NCBI GenBank assembly: GCA_033439255.1
Contig: CM065888.1
Location: 2,208,880 to 2,272,879, forward strand
Source: Hericium rajendrae
Lineage: Eukaryota > Basidiomycota > Agaricomycetes > Russulales > Hericiaceae
Direction: 5' to 3'
DNA: 64,000 bases
The position numbers were made by a program, and so were the translations under genes. A model generated the notes under the pieces. The model was given only the letters and a program-made list of their open reading frames with translations. It was not told where the DNA came from and ran no database searches. The stretch's first letter is position 1; each line of letters opens with the position of its first letter. Shown here one piece after another: positions 1-11,586 of the stretch.

Positions 1-820
1 CGCCACGCCGCCACGTCGCTAGCGCCCAGCGCGCCGCCTCCAACGACCACGATCAGCGGAGTGCGCACGGTCGTCCGCGACCCGGGACGGGCACGCCAGC
101 GCACGCACGTCGCGCGGGGCCCTGTCCGTCCTCGCGACGTCTACGCCATCGCGCCTCGCGTGCACGCCTGCCGCGTTGCGCACGGGCCCGCGATAACCCG
201 AGGACTCGCGCACGAGCTTGCGCCGAGCTCGACATTTCGTGCCCGGCCCCTGCGCCTCGTGCACGGTCCCGCCGCCCTCGACCTTCGCCCACGCCCTCCA
301 CGCACCTCGCGTTTCCTGCGTGCAGGCTACCGCGTCACGCACGAACCCGCAGCAGTCTCGTGCGCGAGGCACGGGCCCGTGGCTGCCCGACGCTTCGCGC
401 ACGGGCCTGCCGCCCCCGACGCTTCACGCATGCCCTCCGCGTCTCGCGCACGGACCCTGCGCCTTGCGTACAGGCTGCTGCCTCGCGTACGGACCCCATG
501 CCCCGCACCTCCTGCGCGCACGTCTGCCGCATCGCGCACGGGCCCGCTGCGGCCCAGTGCCTCGTGCACGCCCCGCCGTGCCTCGCGCACGCCCCGCCAT
601 GCCTCGCGCATGCCCCGCCGTGCCTCGCGCACAGCCTTCTCGTCTCGCGCACGCCCCGCCGTGCCTCGCGCACGGCCCTCTCGTCTCGCGCGCGCAGGCC
701 GGCCACGCCTCGTGTGTGCGCGCCTCGTGTCGCGCACGGGCCGGCCAGTGCGTGCACTCCCGTGTATGGGCCCCGGGCCCGCGACGGCCTCCCGCGTCGT
801 GGATGCATGCCCGCATTGGC
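1..820. repeat. GC-rich degenerate satellite built on a 'cctcgcgcacgggccc' theme
   Basis: Words such as cgcctcgcgcacgggcc recur dozens of times with drift, giving long open frames on all strands that read as Arg/Ala/His/Pro-rich nonsense. The same satellite lies at 28110-29260 inside the second copy of the element. No periodic codon signal, start context or intron structure supports a gene. Confidence 0.7.
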
Positions 821-1185
821 CCTAATTACATAGTTACTTCTAATGTAGTAGAATTAGCTATTGTTTATTATTCTTGAGCCCATAATTTAAATATTTTGAA
901 CCTAGACACTTAGCTTAAGATGCTCTTGCCTTAGTATATTTTGGGGTTCTAGGTATGGTATGATAGGAATCATAGCATTGATAGCAACCCTATGATGTTA
1001 TATAGCTAGCATAGCTGTCACTCAAAACTACATACCTCTATATACCCTCCACCAACAGCTATAGAACCTATGATAGATCTTATAGAGCTATATAGCTGTG
1101 CTGCCAAAATACATAGAGTGCATAGCACTATCATAGGAGCCATATCATTGGCTGGAAGCTATGTAGAAAACTGATTTTTCTGATG
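1..1185 (+). mobile_element. Right part of a repeat-built mobile element (truncated by window edge)
   Basis: This region has the same three-part layout as the right half of the complete element at 26650-29612. First comes a very GC-rich degenerate satellite (1-820). It is followed by a short AT-rich bridge with an 'aatgtagta' motif, and then by about 250 bases full of 'catagct' and 'tagctat' words. The end carries ttttctgatg at 1176-1185, which matches the right terminal repeat of the other copy (tttctcagatg) except for a 2-base loss. No transposase is visible, so it is probably non-autonomous. The left part lies outside the window. Confidence 0.6.
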
Positions 1186-1246
1186 AGAGATTCAATGTCA
1201 AATGCAGAAGGTGGGAGCCATCACAGCAGGGTGGACACGTGGATCC

Positions 1247-1441
1247 TCAATCCTCCAACATCATTTCCTGGTCTGAGGAGTCCTCCTCCGATGTGGTCTC
1301 TTTCTCGTCCGGTACTTCTGGGACCTGCGATGGGGCAGCAGCACGACGACGCTTGGCTTTCGGAGGAGTGGTCCCGCTGGGCATCCTTTTACATTTGCAA
1401 TGATCACAGATAGATTTTGGTGTGACTTTAATCCTTGACTG
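1247..1441 (-). pseudogene. C-terminal coding remnant with a small Cys cluster and basic stretch
   Basis: The minus-strand frame ending at a TGA at 1247-1249 reads as a plausible protein tail. It has a CDHCKC knuckle, then KAKRRR (nuclear-signal-like), then an acidic tail rich in E, D and S. A methionine lies at 1384, but the open frame continues upstream to about 1441 through the Cys cluster, so 1384 may be internal. The upstream part of the gene is not recognisable because the sequence runs into satellite DNA. The mobile element ends only about 60 bases away. I do not know the family; it is probably the broken 3' end of a gene. Confidence 0.4.
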
Positions 1442-1560
1442 AGCCTCTCTATTTACAAGAAGATTTATTATCTGAAGTAAGATATTTTCAAATGTGAAAA
1501 TCTGTTTTTCAATGTGCTGATTAGACTCTCGATGGCTATACTACCCACACACTCAATCCA

Positions 1561-2150
1561 TTGAACTAAGTTACTAAGGGGGTTTAGTAACCTTTTTTCC
1601 ACATCTTTTTCCTGGAGGGCCCTGTTCCCACGACGTCTTTGTCATCGTGTCCGGCACGTCCAAAAACCTCAGCGCTCACGACGCGGACCCAAGTTTCCCA
1701 TCCTTTGGCTCCTCGGCGCTGTCGTCTTCGATCTTGTCCCAATCGGGCAGTGTTACTGAGCTCTTAGTCAGCGCCATCAATGTTACTAGGTCCCAAAAAA
1801 GGAAATTCTCAACTCACTTTTTGACGACCAAAAGTGACTCAGGTCAAATTTTTTTCGTACAAAGTTACTAGCCTCCCAAAAAGAAAATTCATCATCAAAC
1901 TGCCCAAAAAGGGAGGTTACTCAGGGCAAAATCCATGTTACTCAGGTCCCAAAATGGAAATCATAGTATCGTAGATATGTACAAATTTTTTCGGAAATTT
2001 ACATGACCTTGCTGTCCTAATCTAGACCACTTTTGGCACACAATGCCAGTTACTGAGCTCAAATTTCCAAAACTCTGATGTTACTCAGCTCTCATTGGGT
2101 GCCCTCGAGCACTCTTGTCATGTTGCAAAAGGTTTCCCATGCATACCACG
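1561..2150. repeat. AT-rich stretch dense in GTTACT(C/G)AG-like words, with one hairpin
   Basis: Variants of gttactcag, gttactgag and gttactag occur about every 30-100 bases (for example near 1750, 1781, 1864, 1914, 1938, 2045 and 2089). A perfect hairpin with 8-base arms (gttactaa / ttagtaac) and a 6-base loop lies at about 1569-1590. No gene seen. The same word recurs at lower density in the 355-bp array that follows. Confidence 0.5.
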
Positions 2151-3552
2151 TGATCTGACTGAGTTACAGCTGTTCGAATGTCCTTGACTCTCACTATTTG
2201 GCTCAAATCTCTTGATACTCAGGTCAGATGTTGAGAATCTCGATATTACTGAGCTTCAATATGATGTGTTCTGTCCATATCTTTGTGTTCCAAAATATTT
2301 TACGCTCATAACATGTTATTTGGCCCTGTTATAGCTGTTCGATCACTGTTGACTCCATATTCACATTCTATAGTGCAGATCTTCACATACTGAGCTTCTG
2401 GCATAGAAATTTTGATGTTACTCAAAGGCTCAATGCAGCTTAGAATATCTGCCTCTATGATGCAATAGCTTGCATCATTGTAGCACATGATTTGACCAAG
2501 TTACGGCTCTTCATTTGAGGTACACCTATTGAAATTCTCTCAATTCCCTCGATTCTACTCAAATCTGTTCAACCTGAGCCCAAATCTTGGGAATGTCAAG
2601 GTTACTGACTTGACAAGATACTTGACATCAATATCTTCCTGTTTCAGAAGATTTTCCATTCATAATGCATGATTTGACTCTGTTATGGCTATCCGATCAC
2701 CTTTGATCCTATTTTCGTACCTCAGCATGTCAGTCAGTACATACTGAGCTTTTTTCTTGAGAATCTTGATGTTACTCAAGTACTGAATGTGAGCTCTGAT
2801 GTTTGCCTCTATGCTGTATCAAATTTTAGGCTGGTAGCACACAATCTGACCAAGTTATGGCCTTTCGTTCGAGCTATACCCTTTTAAATTTCCTTGATTT
2901 TCAGCATTTTGCTCAAATCTTTTGATACTGAGGTCAAATCTTGAAAATCTCAAGGTTACTGAGCTATAGTAGGATAAGTGATCTTTCTATTTTCCTGTTA
3001 CAGAAGATTTTACATTTGTAATATAGTATTTGACTCTATTATCGATGTCTGAATACCTCTGAACCCATTTTCATCCCTCAACATGTTAGTTGCTACATAC
3101 TGAGCTTTTTTCCTGAGGATTTTGATGTTACTCAAGTATAAAATGTGACCCTCAATGTCTGCCTCCATAGTGTACTATGTCTTATGTTTGTAGCACATCA
3201 TTTGACCGAGTTATAGTCCTTTGTTTCAGCTATACCTATTTAAATTCTCTCAATTCCTTGTATTTCACTCAAATCTCTTGATACTCAGAGCAAATGTGAA
3301 AAATCTCAATGTTTTTGAGCTGTAGTAGGATATTTTTCCTCTATATCTTCCTCTTACACAAGCACTTACATTTGTAATATATTATTGACTCTGTTATCGA
3401 TGTCCAATCGCCTCTAACCTTGTTTTGATGTCCTCACATGCTATTCCTCACATACTGAGCTCTCGTTTTAAGAATTACAGTGTTACTCAAAAACTGAATG
3501 TGGCTTCTGACATTTTCCTTCATGCTGCAACAAGTTTCATCCTTGTGACACC
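2151..3552. repeat. Tandem array of four ~355-bp satellite units
   Basis: Units start at about 2151, 2488, 2843 and 3198 and end near 3552 (about 337, 355, 355 and 355 bases). Each begins with a variant of tgatttgaccaagttayrg. In order, each then shows a ctcaaatct(c/t)ttgatactcag block, a tta(c)tgag block, a gactctgttat block and a catactgagctt block, and closes with 'tgtagcacat'. Units are clearly homologous but diverged, so the array looks old. No coding signal. Confidence 0.75.
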
Positions 3553-4150
3553 TGATCTCAGCTAGCTAAATAGCAAAAGTGCTTCGCTTGTAAGGCAGAG
3601 AGAGATTCCCACTAAGAGAATCAGATCAGATTGATCCTACACAGGACTCAATGCTGATTGCTACTTTGTGAGGTGGGGGGGTGGAGTTTTTGGGGACGCA
3701 GGAGGGGGCACGTGATGAAGGCACGTGACTCCCGTGATTGGTACCCACATTCCTGCATCTCAACAACTGTTGTCATGGAATTTTGCCCTGAAATTTTGTA
3801 TGTGGGTAGCTATATATATGAAGCCCTTGTATGTGAAATTTTAGCAAAAACAGCGGTCCCGTTCTTTCTCGGCAAGGCAATCATTGTTGTGGGGGGGAGA
3901 GGAGGAGAAGATGGTCCAAACAATTCAGGCAGCAATGTTGGGGTCATTTGGGTCCATACATATTGTTCATACATGCTGTATTATGATGCTGCAGCAATAT
4001 GGACCTGCCAAGAGCAATGCCTGAATTGTTTGGAGCACATTTGTCTAAAATTGACCCCCTCTAGGAGAAGACCTCTACCACTCATTATCCTAAGGTCCAA
4101 TCTCGCTCAAACATGCATGGTATGTGCATGGTATATGCAGTGCTGTACAT
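3553..4150. repeat. Spacer with an imperfect inverted repeat (MITE-like)
   Basis: No supported gene. The arms ccaaacaattcaggca (3916-3931) and tgcctgaattgtttgg (4018-4033) are perfect 16-base inverted copies about 86 bases apart. Inside them, ggtccata.. and ..atatggacc pair again, so 3913-4036 could fold into a stem. The plus-strand open frame at 3658-4170 shows no protein-like composition. Confidence 0.45.
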
Positions 4151-5560
4151 GCAAAGTTTCAGAATCATAGCTACAACATTCAAATTATTTGAGCTGCATC
4201 TTGTTTTAGGAGATACATACTTTGATTGGCTTCAAATAATTCAGATATTCCCTCTGCTGCATAACTGATGAATGAATCATGTTCATGTACATTAAATATA
4301 CATGCTCACAAAGTTTCATGATCATACAACATGTTTTCAAATTGTTTGCCCTTTACCATCTCTTCGAGGAGGCAACTTTTGCTGCACATTTGTGTGTGGT
4401 TCGATCACACTCAAACTTATAGTATATGTGCTTTGCATTTGTTAGATGAGATGTGAAAAGTTTCAGAATCATAGCTGCAATATTCAAATTATTTGAGCTA
4501 CATCTTTTTTTAGGGGATACATATGTTAATTAGCTTCAAATAATTCAGATATTCTCTCTGCTGCATAACTGATGAATGAATCATGTTTGTGTACATTCAA
4601 TATACATACTCACAAAGCTTCGTGGTCATACCATACATTTCCAAATTGTCTGCCCTCTATCACCTTCTCAAGAACATGACTGACTTTTGCTACGTATTTG
4701 TGTGTGGTCCGATCATCCTCAAACTTATTTGGTATGTGTTTTTCATATGATAGATGAGGCATGAAAAGTTTCAAAGTCATAGCCACAATATTCAAATTAT
4801 TTGAGCTGCATCTTGTTTTAGAGGATACATACTTCGATTAGCTTCAAATAATTCAGATATTACTTTTCCTGTATAACTTGTCAATGCATAGTGTTTATCT
4901 ACATTCAATATACATCCTCACAGAGTTTTGAGAGTATATGATGTAATTTCACATTGTTTGCCTTTTACCACCTCCTTGAGGAGGTAACTTTTGCCGTGTA
5001 TTTGTGTGTGGTCCGATCATGCTCAAACTTACCATACATGTGCTTTGTATATGTTAGGTCAGATGTGGAAGCATTCAGAGTTATAGCTATAATATTCGAA
5101 TTATTTGAGCTACATCTTCTTCTGGGGGATATGTACCTTCATTGGCTTTAAATAATATTCAGATACTGCTTTTGTTGTATAGCTGGTCTATACATGGTAC
5201 TCATTCATACTCATTGTACATCCTCACAGAGGTTCGAGACAATAGGACACAATCTCACATTGTTTGCTCTCTGCCACCTCCTCAAGGAGGTTACTTTTGC
5301 TATGCATTTGTGTCTGGTCTGATCGTGCTCAAACTTATCATACATGTGGTTTGCATACGTTGGGTCTGACGTGAAGAAGTTCAGAGCTACAGCAGCAATA
5401 TTTCAATTATTTGGAAGAGATTTGTTTCACAAGAGAGGCACACTTTGATTAGAGGCAAATAATTCAGATAGTGCTTCTGCTGGCCCATGCATACTGTTTA
5501 TCTCTGCTCATTCTACATCCTCACAGAGTCTCGACATGCTAGGACATGTTCTCACATTGT
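4150..5560. repeat. Tandem array of ~305-bp satellite units (about 4.5 copies)
   Basis: The anchor word attcaaattatttgagct recurs at 4178, 4482, 4790, 5094 and, more diverged, 5400, giving steps of 304, 308, 304 and 306. Each unit also carries 'ttcaaataattcagat', 'ctcacagagtt', 'ttgtttgcc..ccacctcctc..gaggagg' and 'tgtgtggtccgatc' blocks in fixed order. The short open frames at 4610, 4954 and 5142 are products of the repeat. Two more units occur at 9480-9960. Confidence 0.75.
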
Positions 5561-6214
5561 TTGCACAGAACTTTAATGAGCATAGGGATAGCTCGAAGAC
5601 CAAGTCACATCATCTACATATATATCATGAAGTAGTGACTTCTGTTTGTCCACACCAGCCACTGCACTCGCATAAGCAGTTGGTTCTTGCCATCCTTACT
5701 CACGCTCACATACACTCTGCACAACATGGAGATGAGTCAATCTATTGTTATATCTGGTAACCCAAGTGGGCCATGTTGGGTTGGGTTGATGATGTTACTC
5801 TCGATGACAACAAAGTATGAAAAGATCGAAAATGATCTGGACTTTAGTGATTGTAGAATCACATGGAACACTCACATAGCCTTACTGTACAAGTTAGACA
5901 CACGCTTACTGATACCTTAGTGAGCTGACTGATGCTGTTCTCACGCAATGAGCAATCTATGATGTTATGCTTATAATTACTGTACAGTTTCTGATTGGTA
6001 GATATGCAGAGCCTACAGTACTATATAAGGGCTCCCTCGTTCGCTCAGATACCTCACTCTTTCACATAATAGACTGAAGTGAGCATATCTTGCATTACTT
6101 ATGAGTTTTGCCTTTACTCACTCTACTTGTAGCATAGACTAACGTCTCTCTAAGTCGTGTTTCTTCAGGCCAGACTGTGTTTTTTATCTTTTGTACGCAC
6201 AGCTCGATGCTGAG
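5561..6214. other. Spacer between arrays, no gene supported
   Basis: Mostly AT-rich, with a core-promoter-like 'ctatataagggctccc' at about 6021-6036 but no coding frame behind it. Short open frames here lack introns, protein-like composition or repeated-family support. Confidence 0.4.
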
Positions 6215-6605
6215 GTCCAAGCTTTTAGCACTGATTTCTGGATGCTTACAACAGCTGTATCGGAATGTCACTGGATCTTTGCCGTTTGCAAGTCTGGATA
6301 TCCTGCAAGAACAATGAGCTTCCCATATATCAGGTGGAGCAAGACCGTGATGAGTCAATCTCTTGCTTTAACTCAAGTGAAGCAGAAAAGGTGCGTGGAT
6401 ATTGAGTCCTTGGTCCTTTTGAAATTTACCTCATTACATCTCTGATCAGGCCTTTCTGATTAAGTCGACAACTTGTGAGTTTGACCAATCAGATATAAGG
6501 ATCTTCGTTTCCATCAATGAAAGACTCGCGAGCAACTGTAAGACTTGCCTTGAGTGTTTGGAAGAAGACATCATTGCAGAGACTGAGGGGCAAGAAGAGA
6601 GGCTG
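6215..6605 (+). repeat. Dispersed repeat, copy 1 (partner at 8445-8810)
   Basis: Begins near 'agcactgatttctggatgctt'. It shares blocks in the same order with 8445-8810: 'cagaaaaggt.c.tggatat', 'gatcaggcctt', 'tttgaccaatcagatata', 'ttcatttccat.a', 'ctcgcg.gcaactg' and 'cttgagtgtttggaag'. Downstream, 'gaagctcctatgtat' (about 6620) is the reverse complement of sequence at about 8068-8085, so the pair also carries an inverted element. No coding function recognised. Confidence 0.55.
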
Positions 6606-8444
6606 AGGGAGGCCCTGTGAAGCTCCTATGTATGCTTCCCGGTCAGAGAGGTCGAAATCCGCCGAGAAAAGTTCAATGTTTGGAGTCCAAAAAGTGCTAC
6701 TACCGGGAACCATCTGTCACATTGGGGATTTTCTCGTATCTGTGATGTATTGTCACAGCATCTCCTCAGCACCGGTCTAGAGGGACTATAATTCGAAGCT
6801 TGAACAGTATTCAATGTATTCAATGTACGAACATATACTACCATTACACATATTCTAGTTTGTAGCAATTTCGTATCAAAATGATCAGTCCTGCAAGATA
6901 GCGCGGACTTCGTCTGCGCAAGGGCTCCCCCTTGCGAGTCATGTGACGCCGTATTCGGATTCAACTGCACGAAGTTGCTATTGCAAAGCTGCTCATCAGT
7001 ACTTGTGATGCTTTTGTGCTTAAGTTATAAAGAACGTGATCTGCTTTTGCGTGTATAAGCAGGAGAAATTTATCGTCCACGCAGAAAAAGACGTGGATGA
7101 TGAGTCTTCATGACGCCCTTTGAGCACGCATCAGTGTCCGACACTGATTTCGAATCGGGGACAAGACTCATGCAGCGCGTGCCCTCTGCGTTCAGCCGGC
7201 ACGCGTGCATGGCAAGAGAGCGAGCGCGCAGCTGCGATAGAGCATGAGCGCGCAGCCGCGATAGAGCGTGAGCGCGCAAGCGATGCAGAGCAAGAGCAGG
7301 CTTGCATGAGAGCGGGCGCAGCGCAGCAATGCGAGCGGCCAGCGCGCAAGAGGCAGACTTGCTGTGACTCCGCATCACAATGATCCATGTGACTATGGTT
7401 CGAAAGGCAGAGAGGGAATGGTACATACATGCATCAAGGGAAGGTAGCGATGGAGACAGATACGATAGACCTGCAGCCGAGTCGACAGCGTCGACCGATC
7501 TTTGAACAGTGTTGACGACTTGCGCCTTGCTTGTAAAATTCGAGCCTTGCGCCAATATAGCAGCGGCCGCCCTAGTATGTCTCGCTGCGCGTCACCACAG
7601 AACTGCCTCATCCAAGTATGTTGATCATGCAGACATTTCCCTCTGCTAGATTCAGAAAAAGATCTGGAATATTGTGGGCAATAATCGGGTGAGGATCTTT
7701 ATTGTATAAAGCTAGTGCGCACCTTCGCCCACGAGAAGCGTAACAGGCTTTGCTGTTGTCCTCCTGTCAGTGGAATTCATGGTCAACTTTTGGCTTGTGC
7801 ATCTCAGATCAAGGCCCTGAGCAAGACGAACACAATATGATGCGGCATGCCTCACGGGCTGACAATTGCATTGAGCAGCACCGTAAGAAGGTGGACCACG
7901 GGCCGCCTTTGATCATGTCCGCGCCCGGTCTAGTAAGATCAATCCCTACCAAAATCGGCCCCAAAAGTGCTATTAAACGGGAAAGATCGACCGTCGATCG
8001 CCCAGAAAAGTTCTATATTCGGGAAGGAAAATCACAAAATCTGGTTCAAAAAGTGCTATTCTATCGGAAAACGTACATAGGAGCTTCACGGGGCCTGCTG
8101 AGGGCAAGGAAGATAGTTCTACCATGTGTCCATTATAATATTTTTGCTGCTGTTCATCCTGTTCTGGGTGATAATCTCTTTGTCTCCTCCAGCACTCCCA
8201 AATTCTCTCATCCACCCTCCCACTTGGTGTTTTGGTCCTGAGGTATCTGCTATTCAATAACCTCAATATCTCAAAATCCAAAAAATGTGTGACAGTGAAC
8301 ACAACACGTTCACATCATGTCTCTTCCTTCTCCCATACTAGTGTTCTTCGGTGCAAGTTTTTATGCAGAATCCTGTAATTTCGTGACTTAGCTTGGAAGT
8401 TGACCTGTGTTATATTCTTACCTTTTATACAGCTAGACACTTTA
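6606..8444. other. Repeat-derived spacer with a small 24-bp minisatellite
   Basis: No gene supported. At about 7213-7284 a 24-base unit (gagcgcgcagcygcgatagagcat) is repeated three times with small changes; it produces Arg/Ala/Ser-rich open frames in both strands that should be ignored. The word aaaagtgctatt..cggga occurs at about 6691, 7966 and 8047. Confidence 0.4.
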
Positions 8445-8810
8445 AGCATCAAGTACTGATTTCTGGATGCTTGCACCAGGGAGGCTGGCATGCCACTCCA
8501 GCTTCGTGGTCTGCAAGTTTCAATATCCTGCGATGATAAACAGCTTCCTCAGTTTCAAGTGAAGCAAGATGGTGACAATTCAATCTTCTGTTATATCCCG
8601 AGTGAGGCAGAAAAGGTACATGGATATCAATTCTTTTGCTGATCAGGCCTTTATAATTGAGTTTACAACTGGTGGGTTTGACCAGTCAGATATAAAAGTT
8701 TTCATTTCCATTGATGGAACACTCGCGGGCAACTGCAAGACTCACCTTGAGTGTTTGGAAGACAGCATCATTGCAGAGGCCAAGGGCAAAGAAGACAGTT
8801 CTACCATGTG
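8445..8810 (+). repeat. Dispersed repeat, copy 2 (partner at 6215-6605)
   Basis: Same block order as copy 1 and the same orientation, with many substitutions and small indels. The 118-residue open frame at 8569-8925 crosses it, but copy 1 does not keep that frame, so I do not treat it as a gene. Confidence 0.55.
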
Positions 8811-9374
8811 TCTATTTATTTTTGCTGCTGTTCACACACGTGATCAGCCCAGTCTACCTCCGCTAGCCTTTCAGCTAGTGAAAATCTGTTTACAACATTC
8901 ATCTCTAGAAGGAAAGGCATCCTGAAATCATAATCTCTCACAGCTAGGCACAGTGAAGATCAAAATCTGCCATGTCAACGAGCATGATAGACCTTGCAAA
9001 TATTACAAACCTTACAACCTAACCATTGGCAGTTTTTTCCCTCAGAACTTCATGTTTCGGAGACAAAAAAGCTTACAGGGTACAATTATAGCATGTACGC
9101 CTGCTTCACAGTTCAATGCTCATCTATATATAAGTTATCTCCTCACGCTTCACTCATATGACTGTCAATAGTCTAGGAGAACCTGTCAAGGCCACTTATT
9201 GAGGGTTACAATTCAATTTCACTAAAATTGATACTGCCGATGATCCTTTCTGTGTCTTCTGATTCCGATACATGCCTCGAGATCAGTTTTCTCTCTTTTG
9301 AATTTTAGCATAGCTCATCACACGAATCCATAGAAATGTGCGAGAGGAATAATACCAGGCAGTGCTCTGCTGTC

Positions 9375-10090
9375 ATCGTACAAGGTAACCATTGGTATGT
9401 GCATTGTGTACAGAGGCAGTTGTATGTGCAGTGTGCATGCTTTCACCTAACAACGCACGAAATCATTTGTGTATGGTCTGATCGTACACAAAGATACCAT
9501 GCATGTGCTTTATGTCAGAGCTACAGTGGCAGTATTCAAATTATTTGGAGGAGATCTTGTTCAGAGGGGAGGTGCAATTTGAACAGCAGAAAATAATCCA
9601 TTTATTGCTTCTCCTCTATGGCTAGTCAATGCACAGTGTTTATCTACATTCAATATACATCCTCACAGAGTTTCCAGACAATATGACATGTTCTCACTTT
9701 GATTGCCCTCTGCTACCTCCTCAAGGAGGTGGCTTTGGCCACGCATTTATGTGTGGTCCGATTGCACTCAAACTTACCGTACATGTGCTTTGCGTATGTT
9801 AGATCAGACATGGAAAGTCTCAGAGTCATATCAGCAATATTCAAATTCTTTGAGAAAGGTCTTGTTCAAGGGGGTACACACTTTGAACAGTCAATGTCAG
9901 GGGCAGAATTGAATGCATGCTCATGCAGTGCTCATCATCCAGACCACCTCTAATAGGTCTCTCTTTTTACCAGCCTTCATACATATGATGCTGTCATCAC
10001 ACGGGGTAACCATTCATATGTGCATGGTGTGAAGGGGCAGTTGTATGTGCAGTCCCCATGTTTTCACCTAACAACGCACAAAACATACAA
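9375..10090. repeat. Second site of the 305-bp satellite, bracketed by an ~85-bp direct repeat
   Basis: Anchor words of the 305-bp family lie at 9534 and 9839 (step 305). They are bracketed by two copies of a different block, gtaaccatt..tatgtgcat..caacgcac, at about 9384-9462 and 10003-10080. The outer copies show the satellite travelled or expanded together with this flank. Confidence 0.6.
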
Positions 10091-10299
10091 GACGTGACAG
10101 AGCTGGCGCTCTGCCAGTCTTGGTCAAGGTTAGAGTCAATATTCATATTCTGTTTTGGAAGAGCAGGGTTCATGTGCATATTCAGTCGCATTTGGACGAA
10201 ACGTATTACAGAAGCAACATCTACACGATTTGGTACGAAAATATATAGAATTCTAGGGGGGGCCAATTTAAAAGTTTCTCCAATTTTCTAACACCCCTT

Positions 10300-11586
10300 C
10301 GATCGTAGTCATCTTAGAAATCGTGATCTTGTACTTACTCTTGACCTCCACGATCGCCCGTATGAAACAAACTGGGCATTTATACCATAATGTGCGTCTC
10401 GGTCAGAAGCACGAGAGAAAAAGGAGATGGCCAGACACACAATGCATCCTCAAATAGTCCTCCGCAACGTGGCTCGCCGTCTCGCGGTCGTTCCACCTTG
10501 AGCGCACGCACGACACCAGGAGCACCACGCACGGCATAGTACTGCAGCTACTCAGGTCTCAAAGGCATACAGATACAAATGCACGCACCTCGTCCAGAGC
10601 GAACCAGGGGCATAAACGGGCGCAGTGACTAATCCTTCTGCGCCTTCCCGTGCGTGGGAAGGCGAGGTACTCCGTACTCAACACAGAGTGAATCTTGTGT
10701 CTGGACGCGCTGATGTGGTACAGCCGCGAGATCGAAGCGTCAAGCGCGAAGACGTCCGTCATGCTCTGAACGAATTGTCACGCTGCGGGACCACGTCGAC
10801 GGCATTATCACATTCGTCTCGTCAACAATGAACGCGAGCGAGGACGCGGTATGCGGGACACAGTGCCAGATCTTGCACTGCATGATAACGTGCATGCCAT
10901 ACGCAAGATCGGCACTGATTCTATGCATTCATCACGATGGCGGGCAGAATGCTTGCCTGCGTGCAGATGTGAGCTTCGCTTATATGCAAGGATAGGTTAT
11001 GGGTACCTGCAATCAGTCTCGAAATACAGAGATCCTACAGCCCCACATAGCGAACCAATCAGCACAGAAAAACAACACGACGACACCCTTCACACGACCT
11101 CTTGGAGAGGATGCCCACTCAGAGCACACTGCGCCCCTCGACGATCGTGTGCTATGTGTCACGCACAGCCTGGTCGGACATCACCAGCAGGCGATGGGAA
11201 CACGCGCTGGTTGTATAGTAGGAAGTGTGACAGCATAATGGTCATGGAAGAGAATGCACTGCTGACTTACCGTGATTTTAAAGTCGATGCGGGCACACAA
11301 TGCATGCGTTAATAAGCATATTCAGTAGTGGAAAATATATGTCATATCCGAGTGCGGGATGATGTTCAATCCACAACGACACTTCTCGGAAGATGGAGTA
11401 GTCTACAGACTGCGCAGCAGAGTGTACAACCACATGTGAGACTTTTTGAGCAAACAGGAAGAGACGTGCGAAAGAGACTACAACCAAACATGTACAATTG
11501 CTGCGCAGCATACTCAGCAATAGTAGAGGAATAGAGGAATCAATAAATGGCCCTTTCAAGCAAGATCATCTACTGTCTTGCACAGC
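10300..11586. other. Gene-poor stretch; carries one copy of a dispersed ~70-bp repeat
   Basis: I see no supported gene. The 153-residue plus-strand frame at 10851-11312 has no introns, motifs or plausible composition. About 11465-11533 (acaaccaaacatgtacaattgctgc then aatagtagaggaat) matches about 59805-59871 closely, in the same orientation. Confidence 0.45.

Noticed and set aside
61-877. Long plus-strand frames (219-254 codons) and matching minus frames
   Set aside because: All six frames are open because of the GC-rich satellite; Arg/Ala/Pro/His-rich products with no motif.
3658-4170. 170-codon plus-strand frame
   Set aside because: No introns, no motif, overlaps an inverted repeat, composition not protein-like.
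10851-11312. 153-codon plus-strand frame
   Set aside because: Isolated, high Cys/Arg/His random-like composition, no family support.
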